A DNA stretch of 64,000 nucleotides from Lachnospiraceae bacterium GAM79 (GTDB lineage: Bacteria > Bacillota > Clostridia > Lachnospirales > Lachnospiraceae): NCBI GenBank assembly GCA_003584705.1, contig AP018536.1:2170001-2234000 (forward strand). The letters are read 5' to 3'. Shown one piece after another: positions 28,135-36,804 of the stretch. Positions within the stretch are counted from its first letter, which is position 1, and the number at the start of each line of letters is the position of its first letter. The position numbers were made by a program, and so were the translations under genes. A model generated the notes under the pieces. It was given only the letters and a program-made list of their open reading frames with translations. It made no database searches and was not told the origin of the DNA.

Positions 28135-28785
28135 TTAACATAGAGTTTTCAGTATTTCAAGACTTTTGAACGACCTGTCCATGAAACGCTTCCGATATTC
28201 CGACGCGATCTGTGAAAGTTCTGCAAGAACCTTGTCCGATACGGTAAAGGTATATAACTTTTCCACAGAACTCTCCGCTATGTAATTCAGTGCATACCGT
28301 GTGGATTCTTCCAGTTTGCGCTCCTCCGGTACTCCCGGATATTCTCCGTTGACAACGATGGCCTTCAGTTCAAAAATACTGCGCACCAGTTCATTGGGAA
28401 GTGCCGGTGCACACAAAGCCCGCAGCGACTGGTAGACCAGTTTCATCATTTCTTTCTCATCGTTGTTCTCCCGGCAGTAAAAATCCGCCACTTCCGCAAA
28501 ATACATACCGTAGCATGCCCCCACGTAGTCCGTCATCAGTTCCGGAAAATAGTTCCGGATCTCTGCTTCCGATATCGTATAAGAGTTCCGTCCTTCATAC
28601 AGACGAAAAGAGCCAAAAGCAAAAGGGTTGGTCGCTGCAGCCAGCCGGTTACCGGGCTTTCTGGCCCCTCTGGCAAAAGCAGTGATCTTCCCTTTTTCTC
28701 TGGTAAGCAGGCATACACGCCTGTCATATTCACCGAAAGGTGTCTGTTTTAATACAATTCCCGTTACATACAGGGATTCCTGCAT
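28135..28785 (-). CDS. recO: DNA repair protein RecO
   Basis: 216 residues from the ATG at 28785 (MQESLYVTGIVLKQTPFGEYD), preceded by GGAGGTTGG. RecO anneals single strands and loads RecA with RecF/RecR in recombinational repair. The N-terminal OB fold (VCLLTREKGKITAFARGARKP in part) and the helical C-terminal domain are visible. Its start overlaps the 3' end of the yqzL-like gene, and its order behind era is typical of Firmicutes. Confidence 0.93.
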   Translation of the reverse strand: MQESLYVTGIVLKQTPFGEYDRRVCLLTREKGKITAFARGARKPGNRLAAATNPFAFGSFRLYEGRNSYTISEAEIRNYFPELMTDYVGACYGMYFAEVADFYCRENNDEKEMMKLVYQSLRALCAPALPNELVRSIFELKAIVVNGEYPGVPEERKLEESTRYALNYIAESSVEKLYTFTVSDKVLAELSQIASEYRKRFMDRSFKSLEILKTLC

Positions 28786-28961
28786 GATCCAACCTCCCCT
28801 GCGGACAGGTCTGTACGCCCCTCCGCTCTGCAATCCACCAGGGGGCTTTTACATTCCGCACCAGCCAAAGGTTCCTCCTTTCCCGCGCTCTGCAGGTATT
28901 TCAGGTAATCCTCCACTCTGCCGGTATGTTCAAATTGCTGCCAGTAATTCGTGAATTGCAT
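28764..28961 (-). CDS. YqzL-like small protein
   Basis: 65 residues. The N-terminal MQFTNYWQQFEHTGRVEDYL matches the pattern of YqzL proteins (aromatic-rich start, then TG-x-V-x-x-Y-L), which sit between era and recO in many Firmicutes. The ATG at 28961 has GAGGGGG about 9 nt upstream; the ATG three codons earlier is too close to it. The C-terminal half is longer than usual and looks poorly conserved. It overlaps the recO start by 22 nt. Function unknown. Confidence 0.7.
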   Translation of the reverse strand: MQFTNYWQQFEHTGRVEDYLKYLQSAGKEEPLAGAECKSPLVDCRAEGRTDLSAGEVGSCRNPCM

Positions 28962-29029
28962 CTTACGCATCCCCCTCTTCTATCAGTGTATTATCCTCTG
29001 TAAAAATAGGGTCTGCAAATTTCGTTTTT

Positions 29030-29947
29030 CTATTCGCCCATCTCAATGTCTTTCGGATTATATCCGAAGTTTTTCAATAAGATGTCGCTGTCTCTCCAGT
29101 CCTTCTTCACCTTCACCCAAAGCTGCAGATTGACCTTCATCTCCAGCATATCCTCGATCTCCGGGCGGGCCTGGGAGCCGATCTTTTTCAGCATTTGTCC
29201 GCCTTTGCCGATAATGATACCCTTGTGGGAATCTCTCTCACAGATGATCGTGGCCTCGATGTCACAGATCCGGCCTCTCTCCTTCATGCTTTCCACCGTC
29301 ACGGCAATACCATGGGGAATTTCTTCGGACAAAAGTCTCAGAGCCTTTTCACGGATCAGCTCCGCCACGATCTGACGCATGGGCTGGTCGGTGATGGTAT
29401 CTTCATCATAAAATGCCGGGCCGTAAGGCAGATATTTTAAAATACACTGGATCAGCACATCCGTGTTGTCTCCCTTCAGTGCGGACACCGGAACGATCTC
29501 CTGGAAATCCAGTTCTTTGCGATAGGTATCGATGAACGCCAGGATCTCTTCCTTTTTCACGGTATCCGTCTTGTTGATCACCAGAATCACGGGAGTCTTG
29601 GTCTTCTTCAGCTGCTCAATAATATGACGTTCTCCGGCACCGATAAAGTTCGTGGGCTCCACCAGCCACAGGATCACATCCACGTCGTTCAATGTATGCT
29701 CCGCAACATTGACCATGTAATCGCCCAGCTTGTTTTTCGCCTTATGGATACCGGGAGTGTCCAGAAATACGATCTGTCCCTCTTCCAGTGTCAGCACCGT
29801 CTGGATACGGTTACGGGTGGTCTGGGGTTTGTTGGATGTAATGGCAATCTTCTGTCCGATCAGTCGGTTCATCAGTGTGGACTTTCCTACGTTGGGACGT
29901 CCGATCAGTGTGGCAAAGCCGGATTTGTATGCCGGATTTTCGTTCAT
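29030..29947 (-). CDS. era: GTPase Era
   Basis: 305 residues. Ribosome-assembly GTPase that binds 16S rRNA near its 3' end. The GTPase motifs G1 GRPNVGKST, G3 DTPGIH and G4 NKTD are present. The C-terminal KH domain shows the GKGG loop (IIIGKGGQMLKKIGSQARPE, 20 residues). The start at 29947 (MNENPAYKSGF) is chosen because GGAG lies 8 nt before it. It heads era-yqzL-recO. Confidence 0.96.
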   Translation of the reverse strand: MNENPAYKSGFATLIGRPNVGKSTLMNRLIGQKIAITSNKPQTTRNRIQTVLTLEEGQIVFLDTPGIHKAKNKLGDYMVNVAEHTLNDVDVILWLVEPTNFIGAGERHIIEQLKKTKTPVILVINKTDTVKKEEILAFIDTYRKELDFQEIVPVSALKGDNTDVLIQCILKYLPYGPAFYDEDTITDQPMRQIVAELIREKALRLLSEEIPHGIAVTVESMKERGRICDIEATIICERDSHKGIIIGKGGQMLKKIGSQARPEIEDMLEMKVNLQLWVKVKKDWRDSDILLKNFGYNPKDIEMGE

Positions 29948-30026
29948 TATCATTTCTCCTGTTCTTGTCTTTTTCCCTGACACTTTTCTGTCAGCCGCCG
30001 GTCCGTCCGGCTTATCTTATAGATTC

Positions 30027-31106
30027 TCACTCATTGCTGTTTTGTGTGGCTACCGTATTCTCTGCTGTATTCTCTGCCGTGTTCTGCAAAGTCTTCTGCA
30101 TTCTTGCTTCCTCTTCGGCGAATTTTTTCTGTTCCTCCGCCCGGATCCGCTTCGTGCGCTTCTTGATCTTTTTCAGGATCAGTACAATGATCACGATCAC
30201 GATGGCCCAGATCACCAGATAGGGGATATGGATCACGAACCAGATGGCTGCTTCCTTAATACCCTCGCCGATACTCTTTAAGCTGTCCATAAAGCCTGCA
30301 GAAATACGTTCCCATGTGGTCTCTTCCTCTACCGGAGTATAGACCTCTACTTCATCAATATAGAGGTATACGGTGCTGTAGTCAACCTGATTATCATAAC
30401 TTCTCAACTGGGATTCCATACTTTCCAGCTGGTATCTCACATCGGACAGGCGCTGTTCGATGGTAATGATGTCTTCGATGCTCTCCGCCTGTTCCAGCAG
30501 CTGCAACAGTCTCTCCTGTTCTGTCTGCAGGGCATCCCTGTGACTTTGCAGATCCACATAGGTCAGTGTCACATCCTGTACATTCTCCGAGCGACTGGTC
30601 ACATTGCCCAGCTCTGAGACCGTATTTTGGAACTCCTCCAGTCTGTCCTTCGGGATGCGGATGGTCAGATTGGCATTCCTTGTAGAACGATAACTATAAT
30701 ATGTACTGCCGTTATAGGCATCCAGACTTTCGATATAGCCGCCGAGCTCTGTTACTTTATTCTCTACCGCGCTTAACAGCTTATCATACTCCCTGGTCTC
30801 GACATCCATATTCACGGTCTTGATCAGTTTCCGGTCTGCTGTGGCTGCAGTCTCCTCAGGCACTGTAGTACTTGTGTCCTGAGCATTTTCTGCGGAATCG
30901 TACCCTTCTGTCATGCCAAATCCATCTTCATAAGCGGACGCCTCCGGTGCAGCTGCCTCCTTGGAAGCAACAGCATAATCCGCATCCATGAGATCACTGA
31001 TTCCGTAACTGCCGTTCGATGAGCTGCCGCAGGCGGTCAGCGATAATATCATGCCGGCAGTGAGCAACCCTGTAATGATCTTTGTTTCAAAATTTCGTTT
31101 TTTCAT
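30027..31106 (-). CDS. DUF4349-type lipoprotein
   Basis: 359 residues. Lipobox LSLTACGSSS near residue 26; an acidic linker to about 90; a DUF4349 core from about 92 (RKLIKTVNMDVETREYDKLL); a coiled-coil stretch about 165-230 (YVDLQSHRDALQTEQERLLQ); one membrane span about 285-310 (FVIHIPYLVIWAIVIVIIVL); and a charged cytosolic tail. The family has no known function; the topology suggests an envelope sensor or scaffold. Transcribed toward era, with a 43-nt gap to its start. Confidence 0.82.
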   Translation of the reverse strand: MKKRNFETKIITGLLTAGMILSLTACGSSSNGSYGISDLMDADYAVASKEAAAPEASAYEDGFGMTEGYDSAENAQDTSTTVPEETAATADRKLIKTVNMDVETREYDKLLSAVENKVTELGGYIESLDAYNGSTYYSYRSTRNANLTIRIPKDRLEEFQNTVSELGNVTSRSENVQDVTLTYVDLQSHRDALQTEQERLLQLLEQAESIEDIITIEQRLSDVRYQLESMESQLRSYDNQVDYSTVYLYIDEVEVYTPVEEETTWERISAGFMDSLKSIGEGIKEAAIWFVIHIPYLVIWAIVIVIIVLILKKIKKRTKRIRAEEQKKFAEEEARMQKTLQNTAENTAENTVATQNSNE

Positions 31107-31277
31107 AACCCTCTCCGTTCTGCGGACGGCATCCTGACAGCCTGTCGGATCCGCCTGCTGTTGACTTTTTATTGTTCACCTCTATAAACGAAATAATATC
31201 ACAAAAGTTCTTTATTTATTTGATCTTTTTACGATTCAGAACCACTTTTGCAAAATCGCAGCTTTCCTTTTGCCGTT

Positions 31278-34196
31278 TTAAAAAAGATTTTCCACCTTCA
31301 GGAATCTCTCCTGTTCCTCCTTTATCTTAGAAGCCGTACCTACCACACAGAGCAGATCCTCCTGCATAAATGCACGGATATGTGCGGACAATGCACGGAT
31401 ATCCTCTTCGGTAGCCGCCAGCAGTTCGTCGCGTTCTCTCTGTAAAGTGGCATTATCCAGTCCTGTCATATAGGCACTCAGGGAATACAGTCCCTTTGCC
31501 GCCGGATTCATGGGTACGTCCAGATCACTGACCGCACCGATGATATACTGGGTCATGGTACGTTCATCTGCTGTGAACTCTGCAATGGCATCTGCAGCTT
31601 TCTCGTAAGTTTCAATGGTCTTGCCCAGATTCGGATCTCTGTAGGAGACAAAGTAGCTGTCACCGGATCTGCCGAAGCTGCACATGCAGCCGTAGGCACC
31701 ACCCTTGACACGGACATTAACCCACAGATATTCATACCCCATCATGACTTTGAGTACTCTTAATGCTCCCGTATATTGCAGTCCACTCTTGCGGAAATTA
31801 CCGGCACGGCATACGTAATTGACCTGACCGGAGGTTAAGAAACCTTCGTTTTTCCGGGAGGTTTCCGGAATGTAATGTTCTTTTTCCACGTTTTCCATAT
31901 AAAGTGCTGCTTTGAAAGCCTCCACCGGAGCATCTAAAAGAGCCACGGCTTTTTCCTCACCTACGAAATCCACCATGAGGTTTTCCGGACGGAAGATCAT
32001 TTTCACTAAGGTTTGTAAGATTTCCACCAATTCTTCTTTTTTCTCGTCAAAATGAGCTTCCAGATCCGTGATCAGACGATAGAACGGGATACCGGAAATC
32101 TCTTCGCTCACAGCTCCGGGAATACTGCCGTAGGATAAGGCTCTTCCAGCCGCCACACTGTGTCCTCCGGAGGTCATCTGTGCCTGCATCCGGGACTTGC
32201 CCTCCGCCAGAATCTCATACAGTCTCTTGGCATCCGTAAAATCACTGGTCATTACGATCTCACGCATCAGATCGATTGCTTCCGCAAGGCGGTCATAAAA
32301 TACCTTCGTCTTCAGTTCCAGAGTCAGTGTAAACTGATCCGTATCCTGCAGCTTGCCATAGACATTATTTACCGCAGCCATGCCGCCGGTGACCAGATTC
32401 ATCTCGTTAAACAGATCTCCATAAGCATAATGCTCCGTATTTAACAGTCCCAGGCAGCCCTTCAAAATGCCGATATACGGGAAATATTTACCGGGGATCT
32501 GATCCAATCTGAAGATCAGACGTAAATAGCCGATGCCGTTTGTAAACAGATCATGATACAAAAGTGTGGTATCTCCAATGCTCCGCACTTCGTTCACCGG
32601 CAGATTTGCCTCTTTCTTCATATCTTCCCGTTTTAACAGAGGGATTTTCTCCAGATCTTCCTTTGCGTCTTCGCTCTCCTGGAATTCGGTCAGCTTCTGG
32701 AAGGTCTCCTTCACGTTCTCGATCTCTTCCGGACTCATGGCAGCTTTCACCTGTGCCATCTTTTCCCGCTGTTTCTGCTCCTGCTCTTCCAGAAGTCGCA
32801 GCTTCGGCTGCAAGATCACCACGCTGCGATGGGTATTGTCCAGCAGATATTTCTGTACCAGACCCTCAAAATATCCGGTCTTCACTTTCCCTCGAAGTTC
32901 AGCGAAAGTCTCGTTGGCCTCAATGTGAATGAACGGCAGTCTGTCATCGTACAGCCAGCTGTCCAGCACCTGTAAACCGTACATAAGTCCCTTGGGGTAG
33001 GAACCGAAATCCGCCTCTCTGTATTTGAATTCATAATAATTGATGCCGGCAAGCAATGCCTTTTCGTCGAAGCCGTCCTTTACCAGCTTTTTCAGCACTT
33101 CTTCCGTTACCTGTAAAAATTCCTGTTCTTTCTCTACGGAAGTGTCCTTCGCCACCACACTGAAATAGGGCTGGCGGATACCATTCTCATAGATGCTGTA
33201 GACATCCTTACCCACACCACAGTCCACCAGGGCCTGTTTTAAGGGTGCTCCTGGAGCGGAACACAGGGCATAGTCCAGGATCTGGAACGCAATGTAAAGC
33301 TTCGGGTCCAGACTATTGCCCACGCAGAAGTTCTGGGACAGGTAGGTATTCTCCTCCTCGTCCTCTCCCTCGCCGATGGGACATTCCCTGACAATACGAT
33401 TCGGTGTGGTAAATGCCGCCTCTTCCGTCACTTCGGAATCCACCTCAAGGGCATCGTAGGCAGACAGATAATGCTCATCGATAAAGGTCAGTTTCTCCGC
33501 CATATCCATATTGCCATAGAGATAGATATAGCTGTTGGAGGGATGATAGAATTTCCGGTGGAAATTCAGGAATTCTTCGTAGGTCAGCTCGGGGATTGCT
33601 TCCGGATCACCTCCGGATTCGCAGCCGTAGGTGGTGTGAGGATACAGGGAATTCATGATCTCCCGCTCCAGCACATCATCCGGAGAGGAAAAAGCACCCT
33701 TCATCTCGTTATAGACCACACCGTTGACTTTCAGCTCCTCGTTGTCACCTTCCAGCTCATAATGCCAGCCTTCCTGTCGGAAAATAGATTCGTTTTTGTA
33801 AATATTCGGGTAAAAAACCGCATCCAGATAGACATGCATCAGGTTCTGGAAATCTTTGTCATTGCAGCTGGCCACGGGGTATACAGTCTTGTCCGGATAG
33901 GTCATGGCATTTAAGAAAGTGTTCAGAGACCCCTTTACCAGTTCCACAAAAGGATCCTTCACCGGGAATTCCTTCGATCCGCATAATACGGAATGTTCCA
34001 GAATATGGGCTACACCGGTGGAATCCTTGGGTGTGGTGCGGAAACCGATATAGAATACCTTGTTCTCGTCATCATTGGATACAAGTGCCACCCTTGCTCC
34101 GGTCTTCTTGTGACGGCACAGATAGGTCACGCTGTTAATGTCCGGGATCTGCCGTTTCTCTATAATCTCATATGTGGATAAATCTTCTACTCTCAT
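31278..34196 (-). CDS. M16 family zinc peptidase (presequence-protease-like)
   Basis: 972 residues. Cytosolic metallopeptidase of the M16C (PreP/CYM1) type, which closes around and degrades short peptides. The inverted zinc motif H-x-x-E-H is at residues 64-68 (VAHILEHSVLCGS). The distal glutamate is in NEMKGAFSSPDD. The second, inactive half has the RY-type block (VRVKGGAYGC). Start: ATG with GAGGAC upstream. The stretch before it (34219-34371) is filled by A-B-C repeat modules. Confidence 0.92.
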   Translation of the reverse strand: MRVEDLSTYEIIEKRQIPDINSVTYLCRHKKTGARVALVSNDDENKVFYIGFRTTPKDSTGVAHILEHSVLCGSKEFPVKDPFVELVKGSLNTFLNAMTYPDKTVYPVASCNDKDFQNLMHVYLDAVFYPNIYKNESIFRQEGWHYELEGDNEELKVNGVVYNEMKGAFSSPDDVLEREIMNSLYPHTTYGCESGGDPEAIPELTYEEFLNFHRKFYHPSNSYIYLYGNMDMAEKLTFIDEHYLSAYDALEVDSEVTEEAAFTTPNRIVRECPIGEGEDEEENTYLSQNFCVGNSLDPKLYIAFQILDYALCSAPGAPLKQALVDCGVGKDVYSIYENGIRQPYFSVVAKDTSVEKEQEFLQVTEEVLKKLVKDGFDEKALLAGINYYEFKYREADFGSYPKGLMYGLQVLDSWLYDDRLPFIHIEANETFAELRGKVKTGYFEGLVQKYLLDNTHRSVVILQPKLRLLEEQEQKQREKMAQVKAAMSPEEIENVKETFQKLTEFQESEDAKEDLEKIPLLKREDMKKEANLPVNEVRSIGDTTLLYHDLFTNGIGYLRLIFRLDQIPGKYFPYIGILKGCLGLLNTEHYAYGDLFNEMNLVTGGMAAVNNVYGKLQDTDQFTLTLELKTKVFYDRLAEAIDLMREIVMTSDFTDAKRLYEILAEGKSRMQAQMTSGGHSVAAGRALSYGSIPGAVSEEISGIPFYRLITDLEAHFDEKKEELVEILQTLVKMIFRPENLMVDFVGEEKAVALLDAPVEAFKAALYMENVEKEHYIPETSRKNEGFLTSGQVNYVCRAGNFRKSGLQYTGALRVLKVMMGYEYLWVNVRVKGGAYGCMCSFGRSGDSYFVSYRDPNLGKTIETYEKAADAIAEFTADERTMTQYIIGAVSDLDVPMNPAAKGLYSLSAYMTGLDNATLQRERDELLAATEEDIRALSAHIRAFMQEDLLCVVGTASKIKEEQERFLKVENLF

Positions 34197-34218
34197 TTCT
34201 GATGTGTCCTCTTTTATT

Positions 34219-34371
34219 CTATCTTAATCGATTTCTCCGTGCTACGCACTCTCGAAATCGTAACGACCATTCGCAATCCGGACTATCGTCCTTCTTGCTC
34301 ATGTTCGTTTGCTCCCCTCATAGAAAGCCTTCGCCGCCTGCAAGCAGTCGCTCATGCTTTCTATGGGTGAG
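34219..34371 (-). repeat. A-B-C structured repeat between the 34.4-kb gene and the M16 peptidase gene
   Basis: Module A (34229-34260): CGATTTC pairs with GAAATCG around GTGC-tac-GCAC. Module B (34262-34309): AACGA and CAT pair with ATG and TCGTT, then GCAA/TTGC and GGAC/GTCC inside. Module C (34311-34371): CATAGAAAGC pairs with GCTTTCTATG around the core GCCTGCAAGCAGTC. C begins 10 nt after the stop codon of the upstream gene. The stem sequences differ from those of the oadA copy, yet every stem is paired. Confidence 0.8.
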
Positions 34372-34380
34372 CTTCATCTG

Positions 34381-34806
34381 TCAAAACGCGGCCAGTGCCA
34401 GCTTGCTCATGGAGATTTCCTGAATCACGACACCCTTCGCCTCTTTCTCCTCCGGTGTCATGGCAACTAATTCCCGGATGTTCAATTCCTTCGTGACATA
34501 ACGCTTTTTGCCTCTGCCGAAAATCCTTTTTTTCTCCTCGATGATATTGATCTTCACCCGAGCCTTGATCCGGTCGTAGATCTTCACAAGAAAACTGTCC
34601 GGCTTCAGATAATACAGATGAGTCTCCAGCGTATCCTGAGGATCCACCTCTTTTTCCGCTAAAATATAGCGTTCCACGATCAGGCGGAATTTAAACGCCA
34701 CCTCGTCCTGATCCAGCAGCTCTGCAAAGGTATATTTTGCGCCTATGTAGACCTTTGCCGTATCCTGCAGGCTGTATTTATAATTCTCATAAACTGTCTT
34801 TTGCAT
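34381..34806 (-). CDS. Small protein of unknown function coupled to the sigma-like gene
   Basis: 141 residues from the ATG at 34806 (MQKTVYENYKYSLQDTAKVY). A TTG at 34824 is an alternative. The gene overlaps the 3' end of the sigma-like gene by 20 nt, so expression is coupled. The protein is soluble and mixed-charge, with a basic middle (KKRIFGRGKKRYVTKELNIR); it has no signal peptide or membrane span. I do not recognise a family. A partner of the sigma-like protein is a fair guess from context only. Confidence 0.65.
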   Translation of the reverse strand: MQKTVYENYKYSLQDTAKVYIGAKYTFAELLDQDEVAFKFRLIVERYILAEKEVDPQDTLETHLYYLKPDSFLVKIYDRIKARVKINIIEEKKRIFGRGKKRYVTKELNIRELVAMTPEEKEAKGVVIQEISMSKLALAAF

Positions 34807-35539
34807 TGTTGTCGATATCCTCAATCTTGAAACCGCTCATTCTTATGGCATCCTCGATCATCTTGCGGGACATACCGGTCTCTTCCATCAGTTCCTCCGT
34901 GGTCACCTTGCGGTGCAGTTCTTCCGCCAGTTCTCTGGCCTTATCCGCTACCTTGTTGACCTTATCTTCCACTCGCTTGTCGATCTTGGAATTTTCTGCA
35001 TGTTCGGCAATGTATTCTTCCATGGCATCCATGATCATTTTGCCGAGCATTCCCTCGACTTCGTCCGGTTTCTCCAGACTGCCCAGCATGGTCACACCGA
35101 AGGAAAGCGCCAGATTGCCTTCTCCCACCAGATCTTCCAGCAGGACACCCTGTCCGGCATAGAGTTTTGCGATCTCTGCCACATCCGCCAGATGCAATTC
35201 GATCAGGCGCTGCTGCGCATCCGTCTCTCCCGCCATGGCTGCGATGGAAAATGCCAGTTTTTCACCGTCACTGTAGGTCGGTAATGCTGCTACTTCATCC
35301 AGATATTCCTGTAAGTAATCCTTTTCTTCCTCCGTCAGGAATTCATCGGGATCCATAGGCTGCCCAATACCGATTTTATGTTTTAACAGATAGTCAAATA
35401 CCATCTGCAGCTGTTCATTGCTCAGATCCAGCTCGGCGAATGCTTCCTTTACCTGTTCTTCGCTGATGCAGTTGCCCTGCTCCTTGGCGGTCTTGCGGAC
35501 CTGCTCTAAGGTCTGGGCAAATAATACTTCTTTGTTCAT
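34787..35539 (-). CDS. Truncated sigma-70-like protein
   Basis: 250 residues. The N-terminal 60 residues resemble sigma region 1.1 (ISEEQVKEAFAELDLSNEQL). About 95-165 resembles regions 1.2-2.2 (LIELHLADVAEIAKLYAGQG, then a VLLEDLVGEGNLAL block). About 195-240 resembles region 3 (HRKVTTEELMEETGMSRKMI). The -10-recognition stretch (2.3-2.4) and the whole of region 4 (-35 recognition) are not seen. It may bind RNA polymerase without acting as a normal sigma factor. It follows the rhomboid-like gene across a repeat-filled gap. Confidence 0.7.
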   Translation of the reverse strand: MNKEVLFAQTLEQVRKTAKEQGNCISEEQVKEAFAELDLSNEQLQMVFDYLLKHKIGIGQPMDPDEFLTEEEKDYLQEYLDEVAALPTYSDGEKLAFSIAAMAGETDAQQRLIELHLADVAEIAKLYAGQGVLLEDLVGEGNLALSFGVTMLGSLEKPDEVEGMLGKMIMDAMEEYIAEHAENSKIDKRVEDKVNKVADKARELAEELHRKVTTEELMEETGMSRKMIEDAIRMSGFKIEDIDNNAKDSL

Positions 35540-35572
35540 ATAGGGTCTCCTTTATAATAACATCACTTTCTC

Positions 35573-35698
35573 CGTGCTTCGCACATTGCCTGCAAGCAGT
35601 CATGCCGTATGCCTCTTGCAATAATACACTTTCTCCGTGCTTCGCACTCCCGAAAGTGTACAGACATTCGCAATCCGGACTATTTTATGTGCTCATGG
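35573..35698 (-). repeat. B-A repeat with C and A fragments at the end of the rhomboid-like gene
   Basis: Complete module A at 35626-35659 (ACACTTTC pairs with GAAAGTGT around GTGC-ttc-GCAC). An altered module B at 35662-35698 (CATTCGCAATCCGGACTAT..., then GTGCTCATG) overlaps the last codons and stop of the rhomboid-like gene. A partial C core (GCCTGCAAGCAGTC, about 35588-35601) and a partial A (35573-35592) lie between A and the next gene. Confidence 0.75.
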
Positions 35699-36540
35699 GT
35701 AAACAAATGATACTGGCAATATTCGTAGTTGCCGTTACATTTGGAGCAGAAACGGAACTCCAGATTCGGATCGTCCTCTTCTGTCCGTCCGCAGACGGCA
35801 CATTTGTGTCTTGTGACTTTCGCCCGTCCAGCATTGGATTTTCGTTCGAACTGCGCCTTGCGGTGCATCTGTTTCGGCGAGATACGGCTGCGATGCAGTC
35901 TGTAAAAGTATAACACAAAGTTCAGCAAAGATGCCACTACCGCGAATTTAGTAAATAAGTTTCCTGCGATCACGGTATAGATCATCAGTACCGCATCCAG
36001 GATTCCCATCCATTTTACTTTCACCGGTATCACGAACATCAGCAACACCTGCATATCCGGATACGTAGCAGCAAAGGCAAGGAAGATCGACAGGTTGATA
36101 TAATACGTGCTGAACGCATAAGAACCGCTGTAAAATACCAGGGAAGCCGCTTCCGTACTCATGCCGCCGGTGATCAGATATGCCACACCCATGCACAGGA
36201 AGCTTCCGATAATCGTAAACAGCATGCCGGAAAAGATATACACATTATAGCGATAAGTTCCCCAGGTACGCTCCAGCGCCGTACCCAGACTATAATAGAA
36301 AAACAGCATAATGATTGTGAAGATATCCAGACTTTCCGGAGGAACGATCACCCAGGTCACCAGTCTCCAGACTTGTCCGTGCAGGATCCGGTAAGGGTCC
36401 AGTGTCAGAAATCCCAGCAGATTATTGCCGGCTGCTTTTCCCATCAGTTCGATCACATATCCCGCCACATAACACATGATCAATACCATGGTCAGGTTAT
36501 GGATCGCATATTTTCCAAACTTTTTTTCGAATTTGCTCAT
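35680..36540 (-). CDS. Rhomboid-like membrane protein with C-terminal zinc ribbon
   Basis: 286 residues, about six membrane segments with rhomboid-like spacing (LHGQVWRLVTWVIVPP; FFYYSLGTALERTWGTYRYN, 20 residues). The catalytic G-x-S-G serine and the histidine in TM6 were not found, so it is probably an inactive rhomboid. The tail (about 245-286) has CAVCGR and CSKCNGNYEYCQYH, a probable zinc ribbon facing the cytosol. The final codons (THEHIK) and the TAG stop lie inside repeat module B. Role unknown. Confidence 0.72.
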   Translation of the reverse strand: MSKFEKKFGKYAIHNLTMVLIMCYVAGYVIELMGKAAGNNLLGFLTLDPYRILHGQVWRLVTWVIVPPESLDIFTIIMLFFYYSLGTALERTWGTYRYNVYIFSGMLFTIIGSFLCMGVAYLITGGMSTEAASLVFYSGSYAFSTYYINLSIFLAFAATYPDMQVLLMFVIPVKVKWMGILDAVLMIYTVIAGNLFTKFAVVASLLNFVLYFYRLHRSRISPKQMHRKAQFERKSNAGRAKVTRHKCAVCGRTEEDDPNLEFRFCSKCNGNYEYCQYHLFTHEHIK

Positions 36541-36703
36541 AAAACAATGTCTCCATAAATAGTTATATTTTGATTTTTCTCTATCGAGATTGTAACATCC
36601 GGAAGAGAATAAGTAAACTGCACGTTCTCTTTTTTCAGAGTTTTCCCGAAAAATTTAAGTTACATTTTACAAAACTTTAACAACTAAACTCCCCCATTAT
36701 TCG

Positions 36704-36732
36704 TTGCATTGTGGTGTTTTTTGTCGTATAAT
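36704..36732 (+). promoter_or_regulatory. Promoter of the fused activase/dehydratase gene
   Basis: -35 TTGCAT (36704-36709), 17-nt spacer, -10 TATAAT (36727-36732), about 70 nt before the start. It lies in the divergent 255-nt region shared with the rhomboid-like gene. Confidence 0.7.
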
Positions 36733-36804
36733 TAGAATGTTTTGTTGATGAAAAAAATGCATTAAATAAGTAGATTTATTTTTATTTCAGGAAGGATGTA
36801 TCAC

